Assembly (NCBI RefSeq): GCF_001022965.1
Contig: NZ_LECZ01000027.1
Coordinates: 372,001-436,000 of the forward strand
DNA: 64,000 bases
Direction: 5' to 3'
DNA from: Enterobacter genomosp. O
GTDB taxonomy: Bacteria > Pseudomonadota > Gammaproteobacteria > Enterobacterales > Enterobacteriaceae
The position numbers were made by a program, and so were the translations under genes. The notes under the pieces are model-generated. The model saw only the letters and a program-made list of their open reading frames with translations, was not told the DNA's origin and searched no databases. Positions 26,364-35,400 of the stretch are shown in pieces; within the stretch, counting starts at the first letter, position 1, and each line of letters starts with the position of its first letter.

Positions 26364-27581
26364 CTACAGTGACTCGGTGGCCAGCCAGCTCAGCGGAATA
26401 GCGGCATACATGGCGGCGCAGGTGACCAGGTGAGACTTCCAGGTTTTTTCGTTTGGCGCGTGGGCTTCAGGTTCTTTACCTGGGCCAAAACCAATCACCG
26501 GAATGCCGTGACGGCCCATGATTGAGACGCCGTTGGTGGAGAAGGTCCACTTATCCACTACCGGAGCCTTGCCGAAGAGTCCTTCATACGCGTTGCTCAG
26601 CGCGCGCACGGTGAAGTGGTTCTCTTCCACTTTCCAGGTCGGGAAGTAGCATTCGGTTGGATACACCAGCCCGGTCCACGATGGGCGGTCATAGTTGTAC
26701 ATGGAGACAACCGCACCGGCTTTTTGTACCGCAGGCAGGGCACGAATTTCGTCCAGCGCGCCTTCCCAGGTTTCGCCCCAGGTCAGACGTCGGTCAATGG
26801 AAACGGCGCAGCTGTCGGCGACCGCACAGCGGCTTGGCGAGGTGAAGAAGATTTCCGAGACGGTGAGGGTGCCTTTACCCAGGAATTCGTCGTTGCCCAG
26901 CCTGTGGGAGAGTTCCTGCAGCTCGTTGAGAATCGGCCCCATTTTAAAGATGGCGTTGTCGCCGCGTTCCGGCGCGGAGCCGTGGCAGCTAACGCCAGAA
27001 ACATCCACGCGGATTTCCATTCGCCCGCGCTGGCCGCGGTAAATCTGACAGTCGGTGGGTTCAGTACTGACCACGAACTCCGGACGAATACCGGACTGCT
27101 CGATAATATACTGCCAGCACAGCCCGTCGCAGTCTTCTTCCTGCACCGTACCGGTCACCAGCAGGGTGTATTCATCTTCCAGCCCCAGATCTTTGATAAT
27201 TTTTCCGGCGTAGACCATGGACGCCATCCCGCCTTCCTGGTCCGACGCGCCGCGTCCGCCGATAAGTTCGTCGGTTTCCATCCCCTGATACGGGTCGAAG
27301 CTCCAGTTTTTGATATTACCGATGCCTACGGTATCAATATGCGCATCCATCGCCACCAGGCGCGGGCCGTGGCCAATATAGCCCAGCACGTTACCCATAG
27401 GGTCAATTTCCACTTTATCGAAGCCGACTTTCTCCATCTCTTCTTTGATGCGGTGCACCACGCGTTTTTCGTCGCAGCTTTCGCTTGGGATGGCGATCAT
27501 ATCGCGCAGAAAGCGGGTCATGTCCTGCTGGTAGTGGTTGGCTTTTTCAACAATCAGTTTAAAAGGAATATGCTTAGCCAT
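26364..27581 (-). CDS. ygeY: YgeY, M20-family metallohydrolase
   Basis: 405 residues. M20 (ArgE/DapE-like) metal motifs are present: [12 protein letters not shown] (HxD), [14 protein letters not shown] (Asp), [11 protein letters not shown] (Glu-Glu), STEPTD and, near the C-terminus, [11 protein letters not shown] (His). It should hydrolyse an amide or carbamoyl bond, probably a ureido intermediate between HyuA and YgeX, though older annotation calls it a peptidase. Spacing to ygeX is 32 bp. Confidence 0.9.
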   Translation of the reverse strand: MAKHIPFKLIVEKANHYQQDMTRFLRDMIAIPSESCDEKRVVHRIKEEMEKVGFDKVEIDPMGNVLGYIGHGPRLVAMDAHIDTVGIGNIKNWSFDPYQGMETDELIGGRGASDQEGGMASMVYAGKIIKDLGLEDEYTLLVTGTVQEEDCDGLCWQYIIEQSGIRPEFVVSTEPTDCQIYRGQRGRMEIRVDVSGVSCHGSAPERGDNAIFKMGPILNELQELSHRLGNDEFLGKGTLTVSEIFFTSPSRCAVADSCAVSIDRRLTWGETWEGALDEIRALPAVQKAGAVVSMYNYDRPSWTGLVYPTECYFPTWKVEENHFTVRALSNAYEGLFGKAPVVDKWTFSTNGVSIMGRHGIPVIGFGPGKEPEAHAPNEKTWKSHLVTCAAMYAAIPLSWLATESL

Positions 27582-27613
27582 AAGGATGTTCTCCAGTTCT
27601 TAATTTGTGAGGG

Positions 27614-28813
27614 TTATTGCGCTGCCGGATGCTTGCCTTCCCAGACGATTTCCCGATAATGCTTCACGTCGGTATCGCCTTCGGTGCTGACGATCAGCAC
27701 GACGGAGCGGCTATCCAGCTGCAGCTTGTCCATCAGCGCATCGCGCTGCGGGTGGTAGTGAACGGCGGCGAGCACGCCAAGACCGACCGCGCCGGACTCG
27801 CCGGAAATAACGCGCGGATCGTGGCCGATCGGGTTGCCCAGCACTCGCATACCGAGTGCGGAAACCGCGTCCTGACACGAGATAAACTGGCTGGCGCAGT
27901 TGCGCAGGACGTCCCACCCGAGCGGGTTGGGTTCACCGCAGGCAAGCCCTGCCATGATGGTGGCCATATTGCCGCCGACGTTGACGATTTGCCCCTTCAC
28001 CCCGGAGCGGTAGAGACAGTCGGCTAGTTCAGGCTCAACGATAACGGAATGCAGGTTATCCGCGCCGTAAACGTCGACCAGATAACCCAGCACGCCGCCG
28101 GCCAGCGCGCCCACGCCGCCCTGTAAGAAAACGTGCGTCGGGCGGGCGATGCCCATCGCCGACATCTGTTCGACGGCTTCATCAGCCAGCGTGGCGTAGC
28201 CCTGCATAATCCAGGTGGGGATTTTGGTGTAACCATCCCATGCGGTGTCCTGGACCACCTCCCAGCCTTTTTTCTGCGCCGTCTGCATGGTGAAGCGCAC
28301 GGTGTCGTCGTAGTTCATGTCGGTGACGATGCATTCCGCGCCCAGGCGTAAAATGGCATCCACGCGTTCTTGCGCCGAACCTTTCGGCATATAAATCACC
28401 GCGTTTTGCCCAAGCTGCTGCGCTGCCCACGCCACGCCGCGACCGTGGTTACCGTCGGTGGTGGTGGCGAAGGTCATTTTCTCTTTAATGCGTGACTTCA
28501 GGCCGTCAAGCGACAGTTCGTTGATATCCAGCTGATACTTTTCACACAGCAATTGTGCAATCGCGTAAGAACCGCCGAGCATCTTGAAGGCGTTCAGGCC
28601 AAAACGCCGTGATTCGTCCTTCACCAGAATTTTGCCCACGCCAAAGAGGGCGGCCAGTTCATTCAGCGCGTACAGCGGCGTCGGCTGATAGCCGCTAATT
28701 TTTTGATGAAAACGGCGCGCCTGTTGCGCTGGCTGGCGCGAAAACAGCGGCGACGTTTCGCCGGTGTAAAAACGGTTATCGGCAATATCCATTTTCAGCG
28801 AGAAAGCAGACAT
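27614..28813 (-). CDS. ygeX: YgeX, 2,3-diaminopropionate ammonia-lyase
   Basis: 399 residues (E. coli 398), a PLP enzyme of fold type II. The PLP Lys is in GLNAFKMLGGSYA, the phosphate loop in LQGGVGALAGGV, and TTDGNHGRGVAW is the asparagine loop. The E. coli enzyme cleaves D- and L-2,3-diaminopropionate to pyruvate and ammonia, which gives the pathway a carbon product for fermentation. It is the second gene of the ygeW operon. Confidence 0.94.
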   Translation of the reverse strand: MSAFSLKMDIADNRFYTGETSPLFSRQPAQQARRFHQKISGYQPTPLYALNELAALFGVGKILVKDESRRFGLNAFKMLGGSYAIAQLLCEKYQLDINELSLDGLKSRIKEKMTFATTTDGNHGRGVAWAAQQLGQNAVIYMPKGSAQERVDAILRLGAECIVTDMNYDDTVRFTMQTAQKKGWEVVQDTAWDGYTKIPTWIMQGYATLADEAVEQMSAMGIARPTHVFLQGGVGALAGGVLGYLVDVYGADNLHSVIVEPELADCLYRSGVKGQIVNVGGNMATIMAGLACGEPNPLGWDVLRNCASQFISCQDAVSALGMRVLGNPIGHDPRVISGESGAVGLGVLAAVHYHPQRDALMDKLQLDSRSVVLIVSTEGDTDVKHYREIVWEGKHPAAQ

Positions 28814-28872
28814 ACTCTGTCCTTATTCGTCATTACGGGGAGAGATGCTGGCCCACAGGCCAGCAGGGAAGG

Positions 28873-30060
28873 CTATTTGATGCGTTTTTGCGCTTCGGCC
28901 AGCAGTTGCTCCAGCAACATGCCCGGCTTCGCGTATTTACGGCAGAGGATCATGGCGGCGATGATGTACGGCTTCCAGCTGGCCTCTTTGTAGGTGGCGA
29001 TACGGTATTTTTCGAACACGGCTTCGGTGACTTCGCCTTCATTGCAGGAGACGCCGGTAATATCCGCGGGCAGGCAGTGCATATACAGCGCATCGCCGTC
29101 GCGGGTTTTTGCCATCATCTCTTCGGTGCAGTGCCAGTCTTTATGCTGGGCGTTCTGTGCCAGGCAGGCTTTCTCCAGCGCTTTCAGGCCGTCGCGATCG
29201 TTAGCGCGCAGTAGCTCAGTACGCTGCTCCATGACCTGATACGGTGCCCAGGATTTCGGGTAGACGATATCGGCATCTTTAAAGGCTTCCGCCATATCCG
29301 TTACCTGGCGGAAGCTGCCGCCGGAGGCTTTGGCATTGTTTTTCGCCACTTCAATCACGTCAGGAATCAGGTCGTAGCCTTCCGGGTGGGCGAGGGTGAC
29401 GTCCATACCGAAACGGGTCATCAGGCCAATAATGCCCTGCGGCACGGAGAGAGGCTTACCGTAGCTTGGGGAGTAGGCCCAGGTCATAGCAATTTTTTTG
29501 CCTTTAAGATTCTCCAGCGACCCAAAGTATTCACGTAACCACGCCAGATCGGCCATCGCCTGCGTAGGGTGGTCAATATCGCATTGCAGGTTAATCAGCG
29601 CCGGACGCTGCGGCAGCACGCCTTGCTTGTAGCCGTCATCTAGCGCTTCGCCAACCTCACGCATATAGGCATTACCCGCGCCAAGATACATGTCATCACG
29701 AATACCGATAGCATCGGCGCAGAAGGAGATCATATTTGCGGTTTCACGCACCGTTTCACCGTGGGCAATCTGCGATTTTCCTTCGTCGAGATCCTGCTGC
29801 GCCAGCCCGAGCAGATTCAGCGCCGAGGCATAGGAGAAGCGGGTTCGGGTAGAGTTATCGCGGAATACCGAAATTCCCAGCCCGCTGTTGAACACGTTGG
29901 TGGCGATATTTTCCGCACGCAGCGTTTTTAACGCTTCCGCGACGTCCAGCACCTGCTTGAGTTCATCCGGCGACTGTTCCCATGTCAGCAGAAAATCCTT
30001 CTCATGCAGATTCGAATTCAGCGTGTTGATTTCCTTAATCAGTTCGTTAACAGTTTTCAT
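28873..30060 (-). CDS. ygeW: YgeW, carbamoyltransferase-family protein
   Basis: 395 residues of the aspartate/ornithine carbamoyltransferase fold. The carbamoyl phosphate loop appears as FRDNSTRTRFSYASALN (STRTR), and LINLQCDIDHPTQAMADL is the HPTQ motif. MHCLPADITGVSCNEGEV replaces the HCLP loop of ornithine transcarbamoylase, so the second substrate differs. It may run in reverse, releasing carbamoyl phosphate for YqeA. It leads the operon, 60 bp before ygeX, with a sigma-54 promoter upstream. Confidence 0.9.
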   Translation of the reverse strand: MKTVNELIKEINTLNSNLHEKDFLLTWEQSPDELKQVLDVAEALKTLRAENIATNVFNSGLGISVFRDNSTRTRFSYASALNLLGLAQQDLDEGKSQIAHGETVRETANMISFCADAIGIRDDMYLGAGNAYMREVGEALDDGYKQGVLPQRPALINLQCDIDHPTQAMADLAWLREYFGSLENLKGKKIAMTWAYSPSYGKPLSVPQGIIGLMTRFGMDVTLAHPEGYDLIPDVIEVAKNNAKASGGSFRQVTDMAEAFKDADIVYPKSWAPYQVMEQRTELLRANDRDGLKALEKACLAQNAQHKDWHCTEEMMAKTRDGDALYMHCLPADITGVSCNEGEVTEAVFEKYRIATYKEASWKPYIIAAMILCRKYAKPGMLLEQLLAEAQKRIK

Positions 30061-30140
30061 ATTTCAATCCTGGTCGTGAATGACGGGCTTATTGATTGCT
30101 GGTTACCGCTGCGGCAAATGCCAGCGCTGATATTTCACTA

Positions 30141-30155
30141 ACAATAAGCATGCCA
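30141..30155 (-). promoter_or_regulatory. Sigma-54 promoter for ygeW-ygeX-ygeY-hyuA-yqeA
   Basis: The minus strand reads TGGCATGCTTATTGTT, matching TGGCACG-N4-TTGCW except for one base in each box. Spacing from GG to the -12 G is exact. Transcription would start near 30130, 70 bp upstream of the ygeW start codon. Confidence 0.65.
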
Positions 30156-30332
30156 ATTTCAAAACGACCTGATTAGCCGCGGATGAAACAGTGGAATTAT
30201 GAGAGGGCTGTCACGAAAAAGTAGCCGCTGTGGCGATGGATAATAAAAATGACGGCGAGCAGTTTTGTTATATGCTTATTTGTACAGGCTGTGTTTTCGC
30301 GAAATAAAAGACTTTCGCGAGAGAAGTGCGCC

Positions 30333-30383
30333 AAATTGATAAAATCATCATCAGAATTATCACATTGATATGAAAATGTGATA
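30333..30383. promoter_or_regulatory. Cluster of TGATA half-sites and a 26-bp inverted repeat between ygeW and ygeV
   Basis: AAATTGATAAAATCAT (30333-30348) is nearly identical to the motif upstream of ygfK. Ten bases on, TATCACATT (30358-30366) and AATGTGATA (30375-30383) form perfect 9-bp arms with an 8-bp spacer that holds a further TGATA. Four TGATA/TATCA half-sites lie within 47 bp, 178-228 bp upstream of the ygeW promoter and 130-180 bp upstream of ygeV. I propose this as the YgeV binding region. I see no gene in the 455-bp gap. Confidence 0.55.
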
Positions 30384-30515
30384 CCGCCTCCATATTTGAC
30401 GCAAGAATTGAAAAAGAGAAGGCACCTGCATCAATTATTGCTAAGGGCTGCGGTAGTATCATTACAGAGAAATAAACGTTGTCGTTCACCCAGTTAGCTT
30501 TCAGTGAGTGATATT

Positions 30516-32297
30516 ATGATACCTTGCAGTTCGTCATCTATTTTGATGCAGATTCAGCCGACCATTCAACGTTTTGCCCGCATGCTCTCCAGCGTACTCC
30601 AGCTTGAAGTTGAGATTGTCGATAATACCCTGTGCCGCGTGGCCGGTACGGGCAGCTACGGCAAATTCCTTGGCCGCAAATTAAATACAGACTCGCGACT
30701 TCTTCGTTACATTATTGAAACAAAAAAAGAGAAGGTGGTGACCCATTCGCGTTTCGATCCCTTATGCAAAGGTTGTGAGAGTAAAGAAACCTGCAAAGAA
30801 AAGGCCTTCCTGGGTACACCGGTGATTTATCAGGAGCAGTGCGTTGGCGTTATTAGTCTGATTGCCCTGACGCGTGAGCAGCAGGAAAGAATCAATGATA
30901 ACATCACCGAGTTTTCCGATTATGTTCGTCACGTCTCTTCCATATTTGTCTCCCGTTTACTTGAGGATCAGAGCGGCGGCGACAATATCCAGAAAATGTT
31001 TTTAACGATGTTTGACAATATGGACCAGGGTGTACTGGTTGTAAGTCAGGAGCAGAAAGTCAAATTTGTTAATCAGGCAGCGTTAAAAATCCTTGGTGTT
31101 AGCCAGGGGAATATGGTGGGTAAAGAGATTCACTTTCGGCCACTGACGTTCGCGCAAAACTTTATTCGCGGTCACGTTCAGCACGTGATTTCTATTGATG
31201 ATAAGAAAGAGCTGATTATCGGCCAGCTACATGCCATTCAGGACCAGTGGCTGTTTCTGATGGCGTTTCATCAATCACACTCTTCGGCAGAGATTACCGC
31301 GCCGCAGGAAGGGCCGCAGATTGAACAGATGGTCGGCGAGTGTCGCCCAATGCGGCAGCTGAAAAAGCTGATTACCCGCGTGGCACCCAGCCCGTCGAGC
31401 GTGATGATTGCCGGGGAAAGCGGAACCGGTAAAGAGGTGGTTGCGCGTGCGGTGCACAAGCTGAGCGATCGCAAAGATAAGCCATTTATCGCCATCAACT
31501 GTGCCGCCATTCCCGAACAGCTGCTGGAAAGCGAGCTGTTTGGTTATGTGAAAGGGGCCTTCACCGGCGCGTCAGCCAACGGTAAAACGGGGCTGATTCA
31601 GGCCGCTAACCATGGGACGCTGTTTCTCGATGAAATTGGCGATATGCCGCTCACTCTGCAAGCCAAGCTGCTGCGGGCCATTGAATCGCGCGAGATCCAG
31701 CCGGTCGGGGCTAGCCATCCGGTACCGGTGGATATTCGAATTATTTCCGCCACCAATCAAAACCTCGATCGGTTTATCGCCGACGGTAAGTTTCGTGAGG
31801 ATCTCTACTATCGGCTTAACGTCATTCCGTTACGCCTGCCGCCGCTGCGTGAACGCCAGGATGATATTGAACTGCTGATTCACTATTTCCTGCATCTGCA
31901 TACCCGTCGGCTGGAACTGGTGTACCCGGGCGTAGCGCCGGAGGTGATTACGCTGCTGAAAAGCTACCGCTGGCCGGGTAACATTCGTGAGTTGAGCAAC
32001 CTGATGGAGTATCTGGTCAACGTGGTCCCATCCGGCGAAGTGATCGATCTCTCGCTGCTGCCGCCAAACCTGGTGAGCAGCGGTAAATCCGGCGAACGCG
32101 AAGGGGCTTCTGGGACAACGGAAGGCAGAGCCGCAAAAGAGGAGGAGGGCGTAACCGGGCTTGAAGAGATGGAACGGCAGATGATACGCGATGCCCTAAG
32201 CCGTTATAGCAACAAGAAACAGGCGGCAGACGAATTGGGTATCGGGATTGCCACGCTGTATCGCAAGATCAAAAAATATGATCTGACCGTTGTCTAG
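30516..32297 (+). CDS. ygeV: YgeV, sigma-54-dependent transcriptional activator of the purine/urate island
   Basis: 593 residues. The N-terminus (1-165) is a GAF-like sensor domain with a cysteine group, [18 protein letters not shown], and a further Cys in [15 protein letters not shown] domain follows (~165-270, [19 protein letters not shown]). The AAA+ domain has Walker A GESGTGKE, the sigma-54 contact loop GAFTGA and Walker [12 protein letters not shown] Fis-type helix-turn-helix ends the protein ([19 protein letters not shown]). ATG 30516 is preceded by AGTGAG; GTG 30504 is in frame but lacks a site. It is divergent from ygeW and is the natural activator for the four sigma-54 promoters found here; its ligand is unknown. 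Confidence 0.92.
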   Translation: MIPCSSSSILMQIQPTIQRFARMLSSVLQLEVEIVDNTLCRVAGTGSYGKFLGRKLNTDSRLLRYIIETKKEKVVTHSRFDPLCKGCESKETCKEKAFLGTPVIYQEQCVGVISLIALTREQQERINDNITEFSDYVRHVSSIFVSRLLEDQSGGDNIQKMFLTMFDNMDQGVLVVSQEQKVKFVNQAALKILGVSQGNMVGKEIHFRPLTFAQNFIRGHVQHVISIDDKKELIIGQLHAIQDQWLFLMAFHQSHSSAEITAPQEGPQIEQMVGECRPMRQLKKLITRVAPSPSSVMIAGESGTGKEVVARAVHKLSDRKDKPFIAINCAAIPEQLLESELFGYVKGAFTGASANGKTGLIQAANHGTLFLDEIGDMPLTLQAKLLRAIESREIQPVGASHPVPVDIRIISATNQNLDRFIADGKFREDLYYRLNVIPLRLPPLRERQDDIELLIHYFLHLHTRRLELVYPGVAPEVITLLKSYRWPGNIRELSNLMEYLVNVVPSGEVIDLSLLPPNLVSSGKSGEREGASGTTEGRAAKEEEGVTGLEEMERQMIRDALSRYSNKKQAADELGIGIATLYRKIKKYDLTVV

Positions 32298-32563
32298 GCT
32301 CTGGTCCTGGGCTAATGGCCTGTGAAAGGATCGCTTTGCCATAACAGAGGAGGAAAGACCCAACAGATTATACGAGGCTTATCACCTCAAATATCCAATT
32401 TAACATAATATACATTATGCGCACTAACGTTTGAGTACGCTTATTGTAGCTTATCTGGCTCACCATCCCATGGTTTCAATTCAGGACCTGCATACATCTA
32501 CTAAATGCATATCGACTTTGTCATTGCCCCCTGGCATGACATTGAAATGACCTCCCGAACGAA
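32298..32563. other. AT-rich gap between ygeV and the broken lysR gene
   Basis: There is no credible ORF or clear terminator. The only structure I see is CATAATATACATTATG (32404-32419), an inverted repeat with 6-bp arms. The region marks the outer edge of the purine island. Confidence 0.4.
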
Positions 32564-33222
32564 TCACCGCAGCACCCTGTTGATATAACCCTGTAAATCC
32601 TCAGCAAGAAAATCAAATACCGTTTTACAGGCCTGGCTATGGCGTAAGTCCTCATGCATCACCAGCCAGACGTCGAGATGAAATGCAAAGAACCCAGGCA
32701 TTATCCTCTGCAACGGCACTGGAAAATCGGCCAGTTGTACCTGACACATCCCGATACCGGCTCCTGCACGTATGAGGTTTAATTGGGCAACATCACTGTC
32801 AGTTCGCACGGTAAACCGATCGCGGTTAAGCTGCGGGAATTGTTTAAGCGACTGTAAAATAAAGGGAGTCACAGTATCGAAACCCACAAGCGTATGGGTA
32901 AATAGCTCATCAATACTTTCCGGTGCACCCCGTCGTAACAGATAAGCCGGCGCGGCATGCAGGCCAATTTCAATCTTCCCCATCCGACGCGCAATCAGTT
33001 GATCCTGCACCGGCGTGGTCATGCGGACGGCAATATCCGCTTCCCGGTTCAGTAAATCCTGAACGCGAATAGAACAAGACCAAGGGCTGATTCCAGTGCC
33101 GCAATGTGGCGCCCGGCGGTTGGCTGAGTGATGGCAAGCACGCGTGCGGCCCCTGACAAGGACCCTTCTTTCATCACGGCCAGGAAGGTGCGATACCATT
33201 CCCACGGGATATTTAGCTTCAT
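32564..33222 (-). pseudogene. Broken LysR-family regulator (internal deletion and frameshift)
   Basis: The N-terminal HTH is intact from ATG 33222: WYRTFLAVMKEGSLSGAAR, then ITQPTAGRHIAALESALG. It runs into TGA at 33049-33051 in the frame FAFRIY. From about 33070 another frame continues with RVQDLLNREADIAVRMTTP and the rest of the co-inducer domain to 32564. A normal LysR of this type has some 80 residues between these parts, so DNA for that stretch was lost and the frame shifted. It is divergent from the SDR gene at 33317, which it probably once controlled. Confidence 0.85.
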
Positions 33223-33316
33223 ACAAAAATGCATACCTGTTGGCTTATATTATGCAATTACATTTAGCCCGCGCGCTCATTAAGATGTCAAGCAGATATC
33301 CAACAAGGGTCTGACG

Positions 33317-34279
33317 ATGAAAAACACAAATAAGGTACTCATACTGGGTGCAACGGGCGGGATCGGCGGCAAAATTGCCCGTAAATTGATCCGTGACGAA
33401 TGGGATGTTCGCGCATTGCGCCGCAGCGTTCCGCAAAACGACGAGCACAATAAACGTATTACATGGTTAAGCGGTGATGCGCAGAATGCCGAACAGGTTG
33501 AGGCTGCGGCGTTAGAATGCAGCGTGATTGTCCATGCCGTTAACCCGCCGGGCTATCGGAACTGGGAACATCTGGTCTTGCCCATGCTGCATAACACCAT
33601 CAGCGCAGCGGAGCGAAACGGTGCTTTAATTGTGCTGCCGGGCACGATTTATAACTACGGCCCGGATGCGTTTCCCCTCTTACGTGAAGATTCTCTTCAG
33701 AATCCTGTTACCCGAAAAGGAGCTATACGGGTGCAAATGGAGCAGGCACTCGAAGCCTATGCACAGCGTGGCGGCAAAGTGCTAATTTTACGGGCGGGTG
33801 ACTTTTTTGGTCCCCGCGCTGGCAACAACTGGTTTTCACAGGGATTAGTCAAACCAGGCCATCCACCGCGGGTCGTTAAAAACCCCGGGAAAACCGGCGC
33901 AGGCCATCAGTGGGCATACCTGCCGGATGTTGCCGAAACGCTCGCAGCACTGCTGGCGCGTCGGGATGAGCTCGAACCGTTTGCCAGTTTCCACATGCGT
34001 GGGCACTGGGATCCTGACGGGACAGCGATGACCGCAGCCATAAAGCACGTCGCGGAGCGTGCCGGTATTAAGGCGAAGGTGAAATCGTTTCCCTGGTGGC
34101 TTGTCTCTGCGATGAGCCCCTTCAACACCACTCTGCGTGAAATGCGGGAGATGCGCTTTCTTTGGGAGCGGTCAATCGAGATGGACAATGCAAAACTGAT
34201 GGCCTTTTTAGGCCATGAACCGCATACCCCTCTTACCGAGGCCGTGCATGCCACATTAGCTGGTCTGGGCTGTATTTAA
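33317..34279 (+). CDS. NAD(P)-binding epimerase/dehydratase-like protein (extended SDR)
   Basis: 320 residues. The Rossmann loop is VLILGATGGIGGKIARKLI at the N-terminus, then SVIVHAVNPPGYRNWEHL and PGTIYNYGPDAFPLL, as in extended or atypical SDRs. The usual YxxxK catalytic pair is not obvious, so it may be a non-catalytic or NmrA-like relative. It is divergent from the broken lysR gene and 80 bp before a PACE transporter. The substrate is unknown. Confidence 0.75.
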   Translation: MKNTNKVLILGATGGIGGKIARKLIRDEWDVRALRRSVPQNDEHNKRITWLSGDAQNAEQVEAAALECSVIVHAVNPPGYRNWEHLVLPMLHNTISAAERNGALIVLPGTIYNYGPDAFPLLREDSLQNPVTRKGAIRVQMEQALEAYAQRGGKVLILRAGDFFGPRAGNNWFSQGLVKPGHPPRVVKNPGKTGAGHQWAYLPDVAETLAALLARRDELEPFASFHMRGHWDPDGTAMTAAIKHVAERAGIKAKVKSFPWWLVSAMSPFNTTLREMREMRFLWERSIEMDNAKLMAFLGHEPHTPLTEAVHATLAGLGCI

Positions 34280-34359
34280 CATAATCCTAACCTGCACGTT
34301 TACAAAGGGTTGAAAGATGTCTGATATACTTCAGCTTTTGAAAAAGCAGCCCGAAGCAA

Positions 34360-34803
34360 ATGGAAATTGAATTAAATAAAAGTATTAAAGAGAGAATCTT
34401 CCATGCTGTCATTTTTGAAGTGATAGCGAACGTTATCATCGCGCTGTCGCTTGCCTGGCTGATGAACGTGTCGATACTCCAGTCAGGCTCGCTGTCCGTG
34501 ATATCTGCCCTCACCGCGACGGCCTGGAATTTTGTGTTTAATAAACTCTTTGACTCGCTGCAGAAAAAACACCGCTTTCAGCGAACCTTCCTCATTCGTG
34601 CAATCCATGCGGTTGGTTTTGAAGCGGGACTGATCGTCACCTTAATCCCTGTCGCGATGGTTATGCTGAATTTAACAATGACCGAGGCATTTTTTGTTGA
34701 GATTGGTCTGGTGCTGTTTTTCCTGCCATACACGCTGCTGTTTAACTGGCTTTACGACTACCTGCGCTGGACATTTGTTGGACGGAAACGGTCAGCCATG
34801 TAG
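34360..34803 (+). CDS. PACE-family multidrug/biocide efflux protein
   Basis: 147 residues, four membrane segments in two tandem BTP (bacterial transmembrane pair) domains. Family motifs are seen twice: RIFHAVIFE and WNFVFNKLFD in the first half, RAIHAVGFEAG and FNWLYDYLRW in the second, including the acidic residue in the first helix. PACE proteins such as AceI export chlorhexidine and short diamines by proton exchange. ATG 34360 lies 81 bp after the SDR gene. Confidence 0.88.
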   Translation: MEIELNKSIKERIFHAVIFEVIANVIIALSLAWLMNVSILQSGSLSVISALTATAWNFVFNKLFDSLQKKHRFQRTFLIRAIHAVGFEAGLIVTLIPVAMVMLNLTMTEAFFVEIGLVLFFLPYTLLFNWLYDYLRWTFVGRKRSAM

Positions 34804-34884
34804 CGGTTGTGCGTTATAACGCGCGGGTGCATAAATCAATTCTGTTTATAGTGGATCAGTGTAAAAAATGAAGAGGAAGATAAA

Positions 34885-35313
34885 ATGCGTAATCTCCTGA
34901 CTAAAGGCATTTGCCTTGCGTTAGCGTTGTCCGCAGCCGGGGCGGCTCAGGCCGTTGAGAAAGAGAGCCATGGCGACAAGTTTACCGGGATCACTATTTT
35001 CGCTCAAAAAGAGTCTCAGGGAAGCCAATGGAACAGTGTAACGGGCGAAGCGAAATACATGGTCAGCTATAAGGTGACGCTGGATAACGCGTCGGGTAAA
35101 AGTATTGAGCCGGGCAAAGATAATAAAATATGTTTTTTCCTGTTTGATAAAACCGGAAAGACATTTATGAGCACCGGCATTCAACTGGAAATGTTGAAAA
35201 AATACGAACCTCGGGACAACAGAACGGGCGTCGTTTATTTTGCCAGTTCAAACCCTGACGTTTTAAATATGCCATTTGTCCGTTTCGGCATGGGAAAAGA
35301 CTGCATAAATTGA
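34885..35313 (+). CDS. Small secreted protein, possibly DUF4354
   Basis: 142 residues with a clear signal peptide (LLTKGICLALALSAAGAAQA, cut after ~residue 23). The mature ~119 residues look like a beta-rich domain (AKYMVSYKVTLDNASGKSI, NKICFFLFDKTGKTF) with two Cys (ICFF and KDCIN), which could form a disulfide in the periplasm. Size and sequence are reminiscent of DUF4354 proteins, of unknown function. AGAGGAAGAT precedes ATG 34885. It seems to be a single-gene unit. Confidence 0.7.
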   Translation: MRNLLTKGICLALALSAAGAAQAVEKESHGDKFTGITIFAQKESQGSQWNSVTGEAKYMVSYKVTLDNASGKSIEPGKDNKICFFLFDKTGKTFMSTGIQLEMLKKYEPRDNRTGVVYFASSNPDVLNMPFVRFGMGKDCIN

Positions 35314-35400
35314 TGTCTGTCACACTGACACGTTCCCTGGCATGTTCGATCCCCCTCTCCTTCTATACTTTTTATTTCTCACTTTTATAAGGAAGGAACA

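Noticed and set aside
26616..27659. 347-codon plus-strand ORF across ygeY
   Set aside because: Antisense shadow of a conserved metallohydrolase gene; no ribosome-binding site or domain.
30110..30122. GGCAAATGCCA-type palindrome before ygeW as a sigma-54 box
   Set aside because: The spacing between the GC and GG elements is too short; the site at 30141-30155 fits better.
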